Source: Prolixibacteraceae bacterium (GTDB taxonomy: Bacteria > Bacteroidota > Bacteroidia > Bacteroidales > Prolixibacteraceae). From it: a DNA stretch of 60,949 bases. This document shows positions 7,669 through 16,947 of the stretch, piece by piece; positions within the stretch are counted from its first letter, which is position 1; each line of letters opens with the position of its first letter. The translations under genes were made by a program, and so were the position numbers. The stretch is taken from assembly GCA_021740385.1 (NCBI GenBank), contig JAIOZY010000026.1, positions 1 through 60,949 on the forward strand, written 5' to 3'. The notes under the pieces are model-generated. The model searched no databases, was not told where the DNA came from, and saw only the letters and a program-made list of their open reading frames with translations.

Positions 7669-10119
7669 CTAATTGCTATTTAGGTACTTGTCAACGGCAA
7701 GCACCAGGAACATAAAATTGGTAGAACCACCACCCATTACATATTCGGTTTGTTGCCAAAAGAAAGGCCACTCTTTTAGTTCCGGTAAATCGGGCCTGAT
7801 GAGCGCTGTGCCCGATACTACACCTCCCGGAATGTGCGACCAGTCGGCACGGTTGAGGCCATAAGCCGTGGTTACCGAGTTTGAACCAACCCCAGAAGCA
7901 AACGAGGCCGTGTTGTGGCCGGGGTGTACACCCAGCATGAAATTTAGTGCATCCATGAAAAAGTCGGGCGGGATGGTTTCGGGCCAGGCTTTATGCAAAA
8001 AATATTGTTCAACGCCAAAGCGCTGTATGCCCCAGCCGGCCCCCCATATATGCGGCCTGTACGGAACACCAAAAGGCGAGTTTTGTGCTTGTTCAATCGT
8101 GTTCGCTGCATTTTGCTTAACGGCTTCGGCCAGATCATTTTTAAATGCCTCATCGGGAATGAGGTGCAATACTTTGCCCACGGTCCAGGCAACACGCCCG
8201 GCCTGGTTGATAATCTCTTCTTTCATGGCCATCAACTCGTTAAGGTATTTTTTGTCGCCGGTTGTTAACAGCAGCTCGGCAGCAAATTGAGCTTTTTGCG
8301 AACCGGGTCTTGCCTTTGTGCCCGAGTTTTCCCAAAGGGCTTCGGCTGTTTCGAGGCATTCCCGTGCCAGTGACCGATTGTATTTTTCCAAAGCGCGTGA
8401 CGCAATGGCCAGTCCTGCACCGGTTTGGCATTCATGCCTGCTGTTTTCTTCAGTAAATACCATGCGGTCGTCGCGTTTTTCAATGGACATGCCGGGGTGC
8501 CATTTTTCATTGTCGGTCGATGCCGCTGCATCACCAAGCAGCACGTATTGATCGAGGGTGGGGCAGATGATCCCGCGGTAGAGCCTCCCGAGCGAACGAT
8601 AGCCGCCTAAAACCGATCTTAAACCGTGCTCTATTTGTTGTACCAGGTCGTTTTTGCCATCGGCCTTGTGAATTTCAACCAGGTGGTTTTCGGGGTCTAT
8701 TGAGGTGGCATCGTATTCCAGGCCAAATTCTTCAATCATCATTGCCAGAAGGGCAATTGTACCCATTTGCGATTCAACGCGCAGGTCGAAATCGCCGGCA
8801 TCGTGCCAGCCCCCTTCGTTAAGCCCGGGTACCTGATCGTAAGGATTGTAAGAAGTAAGGGTTGAATTGCCCTGCCTGTATCCGTCGAAATGGTTTAAAT
8901 CGGTTGGGGCCATCAGTGCATCATCCATGTGGCATGCTCCGTGCCATACCCGGTAATGGTCCGACACGCGCATGTGGCACATTTGCACCGGCAAAAAATA
9001 ATCGATAACCGGCTGCCAAACGTGGTTTTTGTAAATGTTTTTCCCAATAGTAAACGGATTACTGGTTTGATCGTTCCAGCGGATACGGTAAAGCCCTTCA
9101 CTTTTAATATCTGAAAAATCGGCCATAAAATAATTATAGCGCAGGAATTTGCCCCATTTTACCGCTTTTACCTTTTGGGCAATTTCTTCTCCTTCATGGG
9201 TTATTTTTATTATTTCAACATTGCCAATGTTTTTTAACACGGGGTCGGTTTCGATCAGCGCTTTTTTAGGTTGGTTTGGGTGATATCCTACCTGCGAAAC
9301 GTGAATAACGGGTTCGTAAACCCAGTTTTCATCCACGTTGGGCGTAACAGTCCATTCAATAGCACCCCTGGTTTTTCCTGCTATTAGCTGTTCCCGTACA
9401 ATGTACCAGCCGTTGTTGTGGTTGCCGCGGCCATCGTACAATTCCAGTTTGCCGTTGGTTTCAAAAACAATACGCTGGAGGTTGCTTTCGGGCGCTACCA
9501 CCAGTTCTTTCCCCGAAGCCAGTTTTTGGGTAATAAAGTGATCCTGGTCGGTTTCGAGGGGACCGTTGGCCTGTAAGGGGAAAATACCCGGTTTGTTGTC
9601 CATTAAAAACGGTTTTCCAAAAAGATGGCCGGGGAAAAGTTCCATGTTAAAGCCCACTTTTCCAACCCATTCTTCGGGTAACGGTTCATCAAGATTTACC
9701 AATATTTTAAAAGCGCTACCCGCTAACGGAGTGACTTCAACATTGTAGGTGAGTACCAGGTCGGGGTAGTTTATCGGGTTAAAGCCTTTGTTGTGCCTAC
9801 TCGAATCGGGGAACCATAAATGCTGGCTGATGGAATTGTTCAGCGAATCGACTACTTTTTTGCCTGCTTTGGGAATGGGCGACCATTGCCCGGGTGATAT
9901 TTCGAGCCGCACATCGCCGTTTGCTGCAACCCTTTCACCATGCTGTATGATGGTTACACCCGTTTGATGCCCCTCGGGGTAAATATCGGCAAAAACGGTT
10001 ACGTTTAAACCCGGCATTTCGAAATAGCCCCGGTTGTTTATTGTTAACGATTTAGAGTTGTCGTTTTTGCAGTTTTGGAATAGGAAAAGTCCCGTCAGAA
10101 GTATTAAAATGATGCGCAT
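7669..10119 (-). CDS. Glycoside hydrolase family 9 lipoprotein
   Basis: GH9 enzymes cleave beta-glucan chains with inversion. This 816-residue protein has a lipobox (LFQNC, Cys17), so it is probably an outer-membrane or periplasmic lipoprotein. Residues about 30-280 are a beta-rich N-terminal region. An Ig-like domain that normally precedes GH9 follows at about 270-355 (VIHVSQVGYHPNQPKKA). The catalytic module covers about 365-815. The family motif DAGD is at 440-443 (both aspartates present) and the C-terminal general acid is Glu792 in QQTEYVMGGG. No dockerin or T9SS domain is present. The neighbours on the same strand are a GT4 glycosyltransferase and the flavoprotein, not a susCD pair, so it is not in a classical polysaccharide utilisation locus. 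The substrate (cellulose, mixed-linkage glucan or other) is not determined. Confidence 0.87.
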   Translation of the reverse strand: MRIILILLTGLFLFQNCKNDNSKSLTINNRGYFEMPGLNVTVFADIYPEGHQTGVTIIQHGERVAANGDVRLEISPGQWSPIPKAGKKVVDSLNNSISQHLWFPDSSRHNKGFNPINYPDLVLTYNVEVTPLAGSAFKILVNLDEPLPEEWVGKVGFNMELFPGHLFGKPFLMDNKPGIFPLQANGPLETDQDHFITQKLASGKELVVAPESNLQRIVFETNGKLELYDGRGNHNNGWYIVREQLIAGKTRGAIEWTVTPNVDENWVYEPVIHVSQVGYHPNQPKKALIETDPVLKNIGNVEIIKITHEGEEIAQKVKAVKWGKFLRYNYFMADFSDIKSEGLYRIRWNDQTSNPFTIGKNIYKNHVWQPVIDYFLPVQMCHMRVSDHYRVWHGACHMDDALMAPTDLNHFDGYRQGNSTLTSYNPYDQVPGLNEGGWHDAGDFDLRVESQMGTIALLAMMIEEFGLEYDATSIDPENHLVEIHKADGKNDLVQQIEHGLRSVLGGYRSLGRLYRGIICPTLDQYVLLGDAAASTDNEKWHPGMSIEKRDDRMVFTEENSRHECQTGAGLAIASRALEKYNRSLARECLETAEALWENSGTKARPGSQKAQFAAELLLTTGDKKYLNELMAMKEEIINQAGRVAWTVGKVLHLIPDEAFKNDLAEAVKQNAANTIEQAQNSPFGVPYRPHIWGAGWGIQRFGVEQYFLHKAWPETIPPDFFMDALNFMLGVHPGHNTASFASGVGSNSVTTAYGLNRADWSHIPGGVVSGTALIRPDLPELKEWPFFWQQTEYVMGGGSTNFMFLVLAVDKYLNSN

Positions 10120-10207
10120 AATAAGTTATTAAATGTAAAACAAAATGGTACGGATAATTAACCTGAACTATTCATTTTACAATGTACAACGAAGTTAATT
10201 ATTCGGG

Positions 10208-11353
10208 TTAAAGAAACGGCTGGTAAATATCACGAATTTTTTTCTCTTCTTCTTCCCAGCATAATTTCCTGGCTGCTTCCAAACAGTTGTTTTTCCAGTT
10301 TTCCATGGCCGTTTTATCGGCAAGCATGCCAATAAGCCCTTTGGCTATCAGGTCGGGTGTGGGTTCCTGAATTATTTTTCCAACATTGTACCCTTCCACA
10401 ACCTTTTTAACCTCGGGCAGGTTGGTTGCCAAAACCGGCACGCCAGCCTGAATATAGTCAAACAACTTGTTGGGCAATGCATAGCGGTAATTCAGCCCCA
10501 TGTCTTTTTCAATGCTTAACCCGATTGTGGCAAAAGGTGTAATTTTCGAAAGTTCTTCGAAGGAAATACGCCCCGTGAAAAGTACTTTTTCTTCAAGTTT
10601 TTCACGGTATACCAGGTCTTTGCATTCACTAAGCTTATCGCCGCTGCCAACAATAACCAACAACGCGTGGTTTATTTGGTGCATGGCCATGATTGCTTCT
10701 TCAATGCCCCGTCCCAAATTTACGGAGCCCTGGTAGATGATAACGGGCATTTTTAAAGGGAAAGGGGGGGTATAATTATCATGATTTTTATTGTTGGCCC
10801 TTTTATGGGGGAGATTTCTGACAACCTGAAAATTTGTCCCGTATTTTGCATTGTATTCGCGGGCAATGCTGTCGCACACGGTATAGCAAACCGGCAATTC
10901 GGGAACAATGGCACGCTCAATTTTTTCCCATCGCTGTTTAACCCATGGGCGTGAAACCAACTCGGGCACTTCGGTAAAATATTCATGACTGTCGTATACG
11001 AGGGCCTTTTTCATTATTTTTGTGGCCACGTAACTTCCCAGCAGCGTATCAAGATCGTTGGCAACTACAATGTCGTAAAATTTTATAATGAGATGGAAAA
11101 ACAAACGGATGTTGTAAAAGGCATAAAACACGGGTCCCTGGTTGTGCCAAAGTGAAAAACGGACAGTAGAGTAAGGCCTGTTCAAAGTACGCTTGCTGTG
11201 AGGAAGCAAACGGCCTGCCAGGGTAACATCAAAGCCCATATCAACAAGGGTCATTGCAATTTTATGTACCCGTTTGTCAGTTTCCAAATCGTTGGTAACT
11301 GCAAGTAAAACCCGCTTTTTTTGCGATTTGTTATTTTGTGCCGGTAAACTCAT
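10208..11353 (-). CDS. GT4-type glycosyltransferase
   Basis: The 381-residue cytosolic enzyme has the two Rossmann domains of GT-B fold transferases. N-terminal features are LLAVTNDLETDKRVHKIA (donor or acceptor domain) and VVANDLDTLLGSYVATK. The C-terminal domain has the phosphate-binding region IIYQGSVNLGRGIEEAI and the family Glu-rich segment near PNKLFDYIQAGVPVLA, where the Phe-Asp motif binds the nucleotide. Such enzymes build cell-surface glycans; donor and acceptor are unknown. It is the first gene upstream of the minus-strand group and diverges from murB across a 164-base gap, with its own -7 element. Confidence 0.87.
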   Translation of the reverse strand: MSLPAQNNKSQKKRVLLAVTNDLETDKRVHKIAMTLVDMGFDVTLAGRLLPHSKRTLNRPYSTVRFSLWHNQGPVFYAFYNIRLFFHLIIKFYDIVVANDLDTLLGSYVATKIMKKALVYDSHEYFTEVPELVSRPWVKQRWEKIERAIVPELPVCYTVCDSIAREYNAKYGTNFQVVRNLPHKRANNKNHDNYTPPFPLKMPVIIYQGSVNLGRGIEEAIMAMHQINHALLVIVGSGDKLSECKDLVYREKLEEKVLFTGRISFEELSKITPFATIGLSIEKDMGLNYRYALPNKLFDYIQAGVPVLATNLPEVKKVVEGYNVGKIIQEPTPDLIAKGLIGMLADKTAMENWKNNCLEAARKLCWEEEEKKIRDIYQPFL

Positions 11354-11372
11354 AAATCCATTTTATGGTGAA

Positions 11373-11380
11373 CAAAACTA
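11373..11380 (-). promoter_or_regulatory. -7 promoter element of the GT4 gene
   Basis: The minus-strand sequence TAGTTTTG fits TAnnTTTG exactly and lies 20 bases upstream of the glycosyltransferase start in the divergent gap with murB. Confidence 0.42.
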
Positions 11381-11517
11381 AAGGATTTTTTCGATATTTG
11401 AATTTTTAATGAATGTAGGTGTTTTCAGCAACAATGTGCGTTTAAAATCGGGCTACCACTTTATTTTATCGGTAAACAAAGACACACCACGCAAAATTTG
11501 TAATAATTATTTTTGAA

Positions 11518-12531
11518 ATGGTAAGAATTATTGAAAATGCTGCTTTGGTCCAATACAATACTTTTGGGATTGACGTTAAAGCTGATTCATTTTTTGAATT
11601 TACCGAGAAGGCTGAATTGCTGGAATACCTTTCGGTTAATACGCTTAATGACAATTATTTAATAATAGGCGGGGGCAGCAATTTGTTGTTTACCCGGCAT
11701 TTTAACGGGTTGGTGCTTTATCCGAATATTCCGGGTATAACCGTTGTGGATGAAGATGCCGGATCGGTTTATCTTGAAGCGGGTGCCGGCGAAAACTGGG
11801 ACGATGTGGTTGAATATGCAGTGAAGTTTGGCTGGGGTGGCATAGAGAATTTGTCGGGCATTCCGGGAAAAGCCGGGGCTTCGGCAGTACAAAATATTGG
11901 TGCTTATGGGGTTGAAGTTAAAGATGTTATTTTTAAAGTGAATGGCATCGATCTGGACGAAGGCAAAACCGTTGAATTTTCGAATGCCGATTGCCGGTTT
12001 GGGTACCGCGACTCAATTTTTAAAAACGAATTGAGAAACCGGGTTGTTGTTACTTCGGTTGTGCTGAAACTGGAAAAATTCTATACGTATAACCTTGGTT
12101 ACGGAACACTGAAGTCGGATGTTGAAAAAACCGGGGAAGTTAACTTGCAAAATGTTCGGGATGTTGTTTTGTCAATTAGGGGATCGAAACTCCCCGATTT
12201 CAAGTTGACAGGTAATGCCGGAAGTTTTTTTAAAAACCCTTTTGTAGATGCCCGGAAGGCAAAAACATTGCAGATGGAGTTTTCATCCATCCCGTTGTTT
12301 GAAGTGCCCGGTGAAAAACGCGTAAAACTGGCAGCAGGCTGGCTAATTGAACAATGCGGCTGGAAAGGCTACCGCGAAGGTGATGCCGGTGTGCACCCCA
12401 AACAGGCGCTCGTATTGGTTAATTACGGAAACGCAAGCGGAAAAGATATTTTGCATCTTTCAGAAAAGATTCAGAAATCGGTTTATGACAAATTTGGGGT
12501 TGAGCTTTCATTAGAGGTTAACGTGATATAG
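11518..12531 (+). CDS. murB: UDP-N-acetylenolpyruvoylglucosamine reductase
   Basis: This FAD enzyme reduces UDP-GlcNAc-enolpyruvate to UDP-MurNAc with NADPH in peptidoglycan synthesis. The 337-residue product has the FAD-binding stretch IIGGGSNLLF, the SGIPGKAGASAVQNIGAYG loop and the NAGSFFKNP motif that supplies the catalytic serine. The long C-terminal part (CGWKGYREGDAGVHPKQAL) identifies the type I, E. coli-like form. It is separated from uvrB by only 3 bases, so the two are co-transcribed. Confidence 0.95.
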   Translation: MVRIIENAALVQYNTFGIDVKADSFFEFTEKAELLEYLSVNTLNDNYLIIGGGSNLLFTRHFNGLVLYPNIPGITVVDEDAGSVYLEAGAGENWDDVVEYAVKFGWGGIENLSGIPGKAGASAVQNIGAYGVEVKDVIFKVNGIDLDEGKTVEFSNADCRFGYRDSIFKNELRNRVVVTSVVLKLEKFYTYNLGYGTLKSDVEKTGEVNLQNVRDVVLSIRGSKLPDFKLTGNAGSFFKNPFVDARKAKTLQMEFSSIPLFEVPGEKRVKLAAGWLIEQCGWKGYREGDAGVHPKQALVLVNYGNASGKDILHLSEKIQKSVYDKFGVELSLEVNVI

Positions 12532-12534
12532 AAA

Positions 12535-14565
12535 ATGGCAAAATTTAAAATAGTATCGGATTACCGGCCTACGGGCGACCAGCCCGAGGCAATCGACCAG
12601 CTTGTGAAGGGTGTTGAACAGGAAGTTTTTGCCCAGACCCTTCTCGGGGTAACCGGTTCGGGGAAAACATTCACGGTGGCCAATGTAATTGAGCATACCG
12701 GGCGCCCCACGTTGGTGCTTAGTCATAACAAAACACTGGCAGCCCAGCTATACAGCGAGTTGAAAGCGTTTTTCCCCGATAATGCCGTTGAATATTTCGT
12801 ATCGTATTACGATTATTACCAACCCGAGGCCTATTTACCCATTACCGATACCTACATTGAAAAAGACCTTTCGATAAACGATGAAATTGAAAAACTACGG
12901 CTCAGCACAACATCGGCTTTGCTTTCGGGCAGGCGCGATGTAATTGTTGTTTCATCGGTGTCGTGCCTGTATGGTATTGGCAATCCCGAGGATTTTCATG
13001 CCAACATGGTTGAACTTAAAGTGGGGCAAACCATTGCACGCAATGCTTTATTGCGAAAGCTGGTCAGTGGATTGTATTCAAGGAGTGAAGTGGAATTCAA
13101 CCGTGGCAATTTCAGGGTTAAGGGCGATACCGTTGATGTATTCCCGGCCTATGCCGATTCTGCGTTACGCATTGTTTTCTGGGGCGATTTGATTGAAGAA
13201 ATCAAAGGGATTGATCCCGAAACAGGGCGCGTTTTTGACGAAAAAGAGCAAGTTGTGATTTACCCGGCCAGTATTTTCATTACTACGCAGGCCCGCATGA
13301 ACAGCGCCATGCGTGAAATACAAAACGACCTGGTTAAGCAGGTCGATTATTTCAAGTCGATTGGCAAACCTCTTGAGGCAAAGCGCATTGAAGAGCGTGT
13401 TGAGTACGATATGGAAATGATGAAGGAGCTGGGCTATTGCTCCGGGATTGAAAATTATTCGCGCTATTTCGATGGCCGCCCGCCCGGTACACGCCCCTTT
13501 TGCCTGCTCGATTATTTTCCCAATGATTACCTGATGGTGGTTGACGAAAGCCATGTAACTATACCGCAAATACGTGCCATGTATGGCGGCGACCGTTCAC
13601 GGAAAAACACCCTGGTCGATTACGGTTTCAGGCTGCCGGCAGCAGTCGATAATCGCCCGCTGAAATTTGAAGAGTGGGAGGGCATGCTAAACCAGGTGTT
13701 ATTCATTAGTGCCACGCCGGCCGATTATGAGCTGGAAAAATCGGAAGGGGTTATTGTTGAGCAGGTTATACGTCCAACCGGCCTGCTCGACCCACTTATT
13801 GACGTGCGTCCCAGCGGGAATCAGATTGATGACCTGCTGCATGAAATATCGGTACGGAGCGAACGCGGCGAGCGTACACTTGTTACTACCCTTACAAAAC
13901 GCATGGCTGAAGAGCTGTCGAAATACCTCTCGCGTATGGGCGTGAAAACACGCTATATCCATTCCGATATTGATACTCTTGAGCGGATTGATATTTTGGA
14001 GGGATTGAGGAAAGGCGATTTCGATGTGCTGGTGGGCATTAACCTTTTGCGCGAAGGTCTCGATTTGCCTGAGGTATCGCTGGTTGCTATTCTGGATGCC
14101 GATAAGGAGGGCTTTCTGCGTTCCGAACGTTCGTTAATACAAACAGCGGGTAGGGCTGCCCGTAACTTAAACGGTTTAGTAATAATGTATGCCGATAAAA
14201 TGACCGATTCGATGCAGAAAACAATCGATTCAACCAATTACCGGCGCGAAAAGCAACTTAAATACAACCAGGAAAACAACATTACACCTACGCCAATAAT
14301 TAAAGCCAGCAGGGAAATTATTGGCGCCGAGGGGAAACGTAAGGCTGCTGAAGCAAAACGAAAATATCAGGCGTATACGGGCGATAAAAAGCCCGATGTT
14401 GCTGCCGATCCGGTTGTGCAAATGATGAGCAAACCGGAATTGGAAAAGGCCATTACAAAGGCCCGGAAAGAGATGGAAAAATGTGCCAAAGAACTGGATT
14501 TTATCCAGGCTGCACAGTACCGCGATGAAATGTTCCGACTGCAGGAGTTGTTGAAGAAGAAGTAG
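12535..14565 (+). CDS. uvrB: UvrABC system protein B
   Basis: UvrB is the damage-verifying helicase-like subunit of nucleotide excision repair. The 676-residue length is typical. Visible landmarks are GDQPEAI at the N-terminus, Walker A GVTGSGKT at about residues 38-45, the aromatic beta-hairpin segment YFVSYYDYYQPEAYLP that inserts between DNA strands, DESHVTIPQ (Walker B), LVTTLTKRMAEEL, GINLLREGLDLPEV and QTAGRAARN of helicase motifs V and VI, and a C-terminal UVR domain (FIQAAQYRDEMFRLQELL) that contacts UvrC. It is the second gene after murB with a 3-base spacing. Confidence 0.97.
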   Translation: MAKFKIVSDYRPTGDQPEAIDQLVKGVEQEVFAQTLLGVTGSGKTFTVANVIEHTGRPTLVLSHNKTLAAQLYSELKAFFPDNAVEYFVSYYDYYQPEAYLPITDTYIEKDLSINDEIEKLRLSTTSALLSGRRDVIVVSSVSCLYGIGNPEDFHANMVELKVGQTIARNALLRKLVSGLYSRSEVEFNRGNFRVKGDTVDVFPAYADSALRIVFWGDLIEEIKGIDPETGRVFDEKEQVVIYPASIFITTQARMNSAMREIQNDLVKQVDYFKSIGKPLEAKRIEERVEYDMEMMKELGYCSGIENYSRYFDGRPPGTRPFCLLDYFPNDYLMVVDESHVTIPQIRAMYGGDRSRKNTLVDYGFRLPAAVDNRPLKFEEWEGMLNQVLFISATPADYELEKSEGVIVEQVIRPTGLLDPLIDVRPSGNQIDDLLHEISVRSERGERTLVTTLTKRMAEELSKYLSRMGVKTRYIHSDIDTLERIDILEGLRKGDFDVLVGINLLREGLDLPEVSLVAILDADKEGFLRSERSLIQTAGRAARNLNGLVIMYADKMTDSMQKTIDSTNYRREKQLKYNQENNITPTPIIKASREIIGAEGKRKAAEAKRKYQAYTGDKKPDVAADPVVQMMSKPELEKAITKARKEMEKCAKELDFIQAAQYRDEMFRLQELLKKK

Positions 14566-14566
14566 T

Positions 14567-14615
14567 GTGCTGGGTGCTGGGTGCTGGGTACTGGGTACTG
14601 GTTATTGGGAACTGG
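14567..14615 (+). repeat. Seven tandem 7-nt units after uvrB
   Basis: Units read GTGCTGG three times, GTACTGG twice, then TTATTGG and GAACTGG, beginning 2 bases after the uvrB stop. The decay towards the 3' end is typical of an old microsatellite. No coding role is seen. Confidence 0.8.
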
Positions 14616-14654
14616 TCATTAGTTGTTGAAAATAGAAGTATTTGAAGAATCGAG

Positions 14655-14704
14655 CCCCGACAAGTCGGGGATTCGTTCCCGAACCATCCCGATGTATATC
14701 GGGA
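14655..14704. repeat. Pair of short palindromes (REP-like)
   Basis: CCCCGAC-AA-GTCGGGG (14655-14670) and TCCCGAT-GTAT-ATCGGGA (14687-14704) are two perfect hairpins in tandem. A near-copy of the second, TCCCGATGTACATCGGGA, occurs at 33467-33484 in another intergenic gap, so this is a dispersed element. It may also help end the uvrB transcript. Confidence 0.7.
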
Positions 14705-14790
14705 CGAGTTCCATGAGGGAGGTACTGTTCGTTATGATAAACAATTAGGGCAAACCAACAGTGAGTCAGTAATATAAAAGATATAAACGA

Positions 14791-16947
14791 ATGAAATATC
14801 CACTTTTAATTTTTGTATTTTTTGGGTTGATTGCCCCGTTTTTTGTTTCGGCACAAATTTCGGATGGGGGGCAGCCACTGGAAATTGCCGGGCTTAAATC
14901 GGTAAACGCCACCCGTCAAAACATAAAACTGCCTGCTTTTAAGCAATCGATGATAAAAGAAACACCGGCACTGTTTCCCGGGCAAAAATTATTGCGTTAC
15001 GCACACCCCTTTCCCGTTAATGTCTCAACCGCAAACACCGGTGAATGGTTAGTGCAGGATGGCTTCAGGGTGTGGCAGCTCGAAATTGAATCTGAAGGGG
15101 CTTATTCGTTGCAGGTCATTTTTTCGAAGTTCAAATTGCCGGCCGGGGCACGCCTGTTTCTTTTCACCAGGGATAAAAGCTTTGTTTTAGGAGCATTTAC
15201 CGAAGCCAATAATAAATCGTTTGAAAGACTGGCCACCTATCCCGTTCCGGGCGAACGTGTTGTTATTCAGTATGAAGAGCCCATGAGTGCGGCAATAAAA
15301 GGTGAACTTGAAATCGGTCGGGTTTATCATGATTACAAAGGTTTTTTTGGTTTGAAAAACCGCATAAACCCACGCCGCACTTCGGGAGAATGTAATGTTG
15401 ACATCAATTGTGCTTTCGGTACAGGGCTTGAAAACGAGCAACGGGCTGTATGCCGCATTATTGCTGCCGGAGAGTTGGGAACAGGTACCTTGCTCAACAA
15501 CACGGCACTTGATAAAAAACCGCTTGTAATTTCGGCATACCATGTTTTTAAGGGAATAAAAAACCCCGAAGTGGCCATTTTTGATTTCAACTACGAAAGC
15601 CCGTTTTGTACCGGGCTCGACGGATCGGATGTTCAAACCGTAAGCGGAGCTACGGCGCTTGCTGCCTTCGACAGCCTCGATTTTGTTCTTGCCGAGCTGA
15701 GTGAATTGCCACCTCCCACATACCGCCCTTACCTTGCCGGATGGGATGCAACAAACACAAGGCCTTCAAATTGTTATACCATCCATCACCCAAACGGCGA
15801 TACAAAAAAAATAAGCCACGACGACGATGTTTGCGATTCGGCACGTTACAACCGCAATTTTGTGAATTACGGCCACTGGAAAGTTCACAACTGGGAAAGC
15901 GGCACAACCGAAGGGGGTTCGTCGGGAGGCGGGTTGTTTGATGAAAATAAGCATGTAACGGGCACCCTTTCGGGCGGGAATGCTTCCTGCGAGATAAAAT
16001 CGTACGATCTTTTTACGCGCATGGATAAACTATGGAATTACCGTAAAGAAACCGATAAGCGTGTGCAACCCTGGCTCGATCCCGTTAATTCGGGCACCCG
16101 CGTGCTTGATGGCATGGATCCGTATGCAGATGTTGATACCGGTTGTACGGTTTCGTGTAATTTTATTGTAGACGATACCCTGGCAACCATTTTAACCCCC
16201 GACAGTACCGGCGATTTTTTTACAGGAAACAACGCTTTTGCCATTGAAGAAGTTGCCGAGTGTTTTACCGGTTTTAAGCGTGTTGAATTACACGGGGTGT
16301 TACTTGGTATATCATCGTTCAAAAATATTAGCGACGATGCTGAAATTACATTTCGGGTATACAGCGGGGATCGTTTCCCGGGCTTTGCCGAAAAACAATA
16401 CAAATACCCATTTTCATCGCTTACCGGCGAGGCCATGAATTTTTTCCCGTTTGAAGAGCCGGTTACGGTTGAGGGAAACTTCTTTGTGAGTGTGGTAATC
16501 CCGGTGTCCGATTCCATTATCTTTTACCAGTCGGCACCCCGGCCACTAATTGCCAATAATTCCATGTTGATTAAACACGAGGGGGTATGGAAACAGGCTT
16601 CTGATTTTTATAACAACGAACAGTTGGGTGCATCGCTATTAATGCAGGTTGTTTTGTGTGGTGCCGAATATGCACAGAATAATGATACCATCACAAAATT
16701 CGAACATTTATTCAAGGCTTATCCAAACCCGGCAAAAAAGTATGTGGTTGTTGAGTTTAAACAACGTGCTGCTGAATACGAGGTTAAGGTTTTCGATATG
16801 GCAGGGAAGATTTTATTCGATGAATGTGTTGAAAACCGGATGTATGCCGAAATAAACACTTCGGATTATACCCCGGGCATTTATGTAGTAAAAGTTATTG
16901 GTGAAGATTTGAGCGATACGAAGCGTATAATGGTTATTCCCGATTAA
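14791..16947 (+). CDS. Secreted trypsin-like (lysyl-endopeptidase-type) protease with T9SS sorting domain
   Basis: The 718-residue product has a signal peptide ending FVSAQ. A propeptide or beta-rich region of about 190 residues follows. The chymotrypsin-fold domain has His251 in VISAYHVF, Asp297 in DSLDFVLAEL and Ser378 in GGSSGGGLF, with several cysteine pairs, an arrangement close to Achromobacter/Lysobacter lysyl endopeptidase. A C-terminal beta domain and a T9SS type A domain (YPNPAKKYVVVEF to YTPGIYVVKV) complete it. It should be exported and processed at the cell surface to degrade proteins. Specificity for lysine is inferred only from family resemblance. Its stop overlaps the stop of the convergent histidine-kinase gene by 4 bases, so no terminator separates them. 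Confidence 0.87.
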   Translation: MKYPLLIFVFFGLIAPFFVSAQISDGGQPLEIAGLKSVNATRQNIKLPAFKQSMIKETPALFPGQKLLRYAHPFPVNVSTANTGEWLVQDGFRVWQLEIESEGAYSLQVIFSKFKLPAGARLFLFTRDKSFVLGAFTEANNKSFERLATYPVPGERVVIQYEEPMSAAIKGELEIGRVYHDYKGFFGLKNRINPRRTSGECNVDINCAFGTGLENEQRAVCRIIAAGELGTGTLLNNTALDKKPLVISAYHVFKGIKNPEVAIFDFNYESPFCTGLDGSDVQTVSGATALAAFDSLDFVLAELSELPPPTYRPYLAGWDATNTRPSNCYTIHHPNGDTKKISHDDDVCDSARYNRNFVNYGHWKVHNWESGTTEGGSSGGGLFDENKHVTGTLSGGNASCEIKSYDLFTRMDKLWNYRKETDKRVQPWLDPVNSGTRVLDGMDPYADVDTGCTVSCNFIVDDTLATILTPDSTGDFFTGNNAFAIEEVAECFTGFKRVELHGVLLGISSFKNISDDAEITFRVYSGDRFPGFAEKQYKYPFSSLTGEAMNFFPFEEPVTVEGNFFVSVVIPVSDSIIFYQSAPRPLIANNSMLIKHEGVWKQASDFYNNEQLGASLLMQVVLCGAEYAQNNDTITKFEHLFKAYPNPAKKYVVVEFKQRAAEYEVKVFDMAGKILFDECVENRMYAEINTSDYTPGIYVVKVIGEDLSDTKRIMVIPD

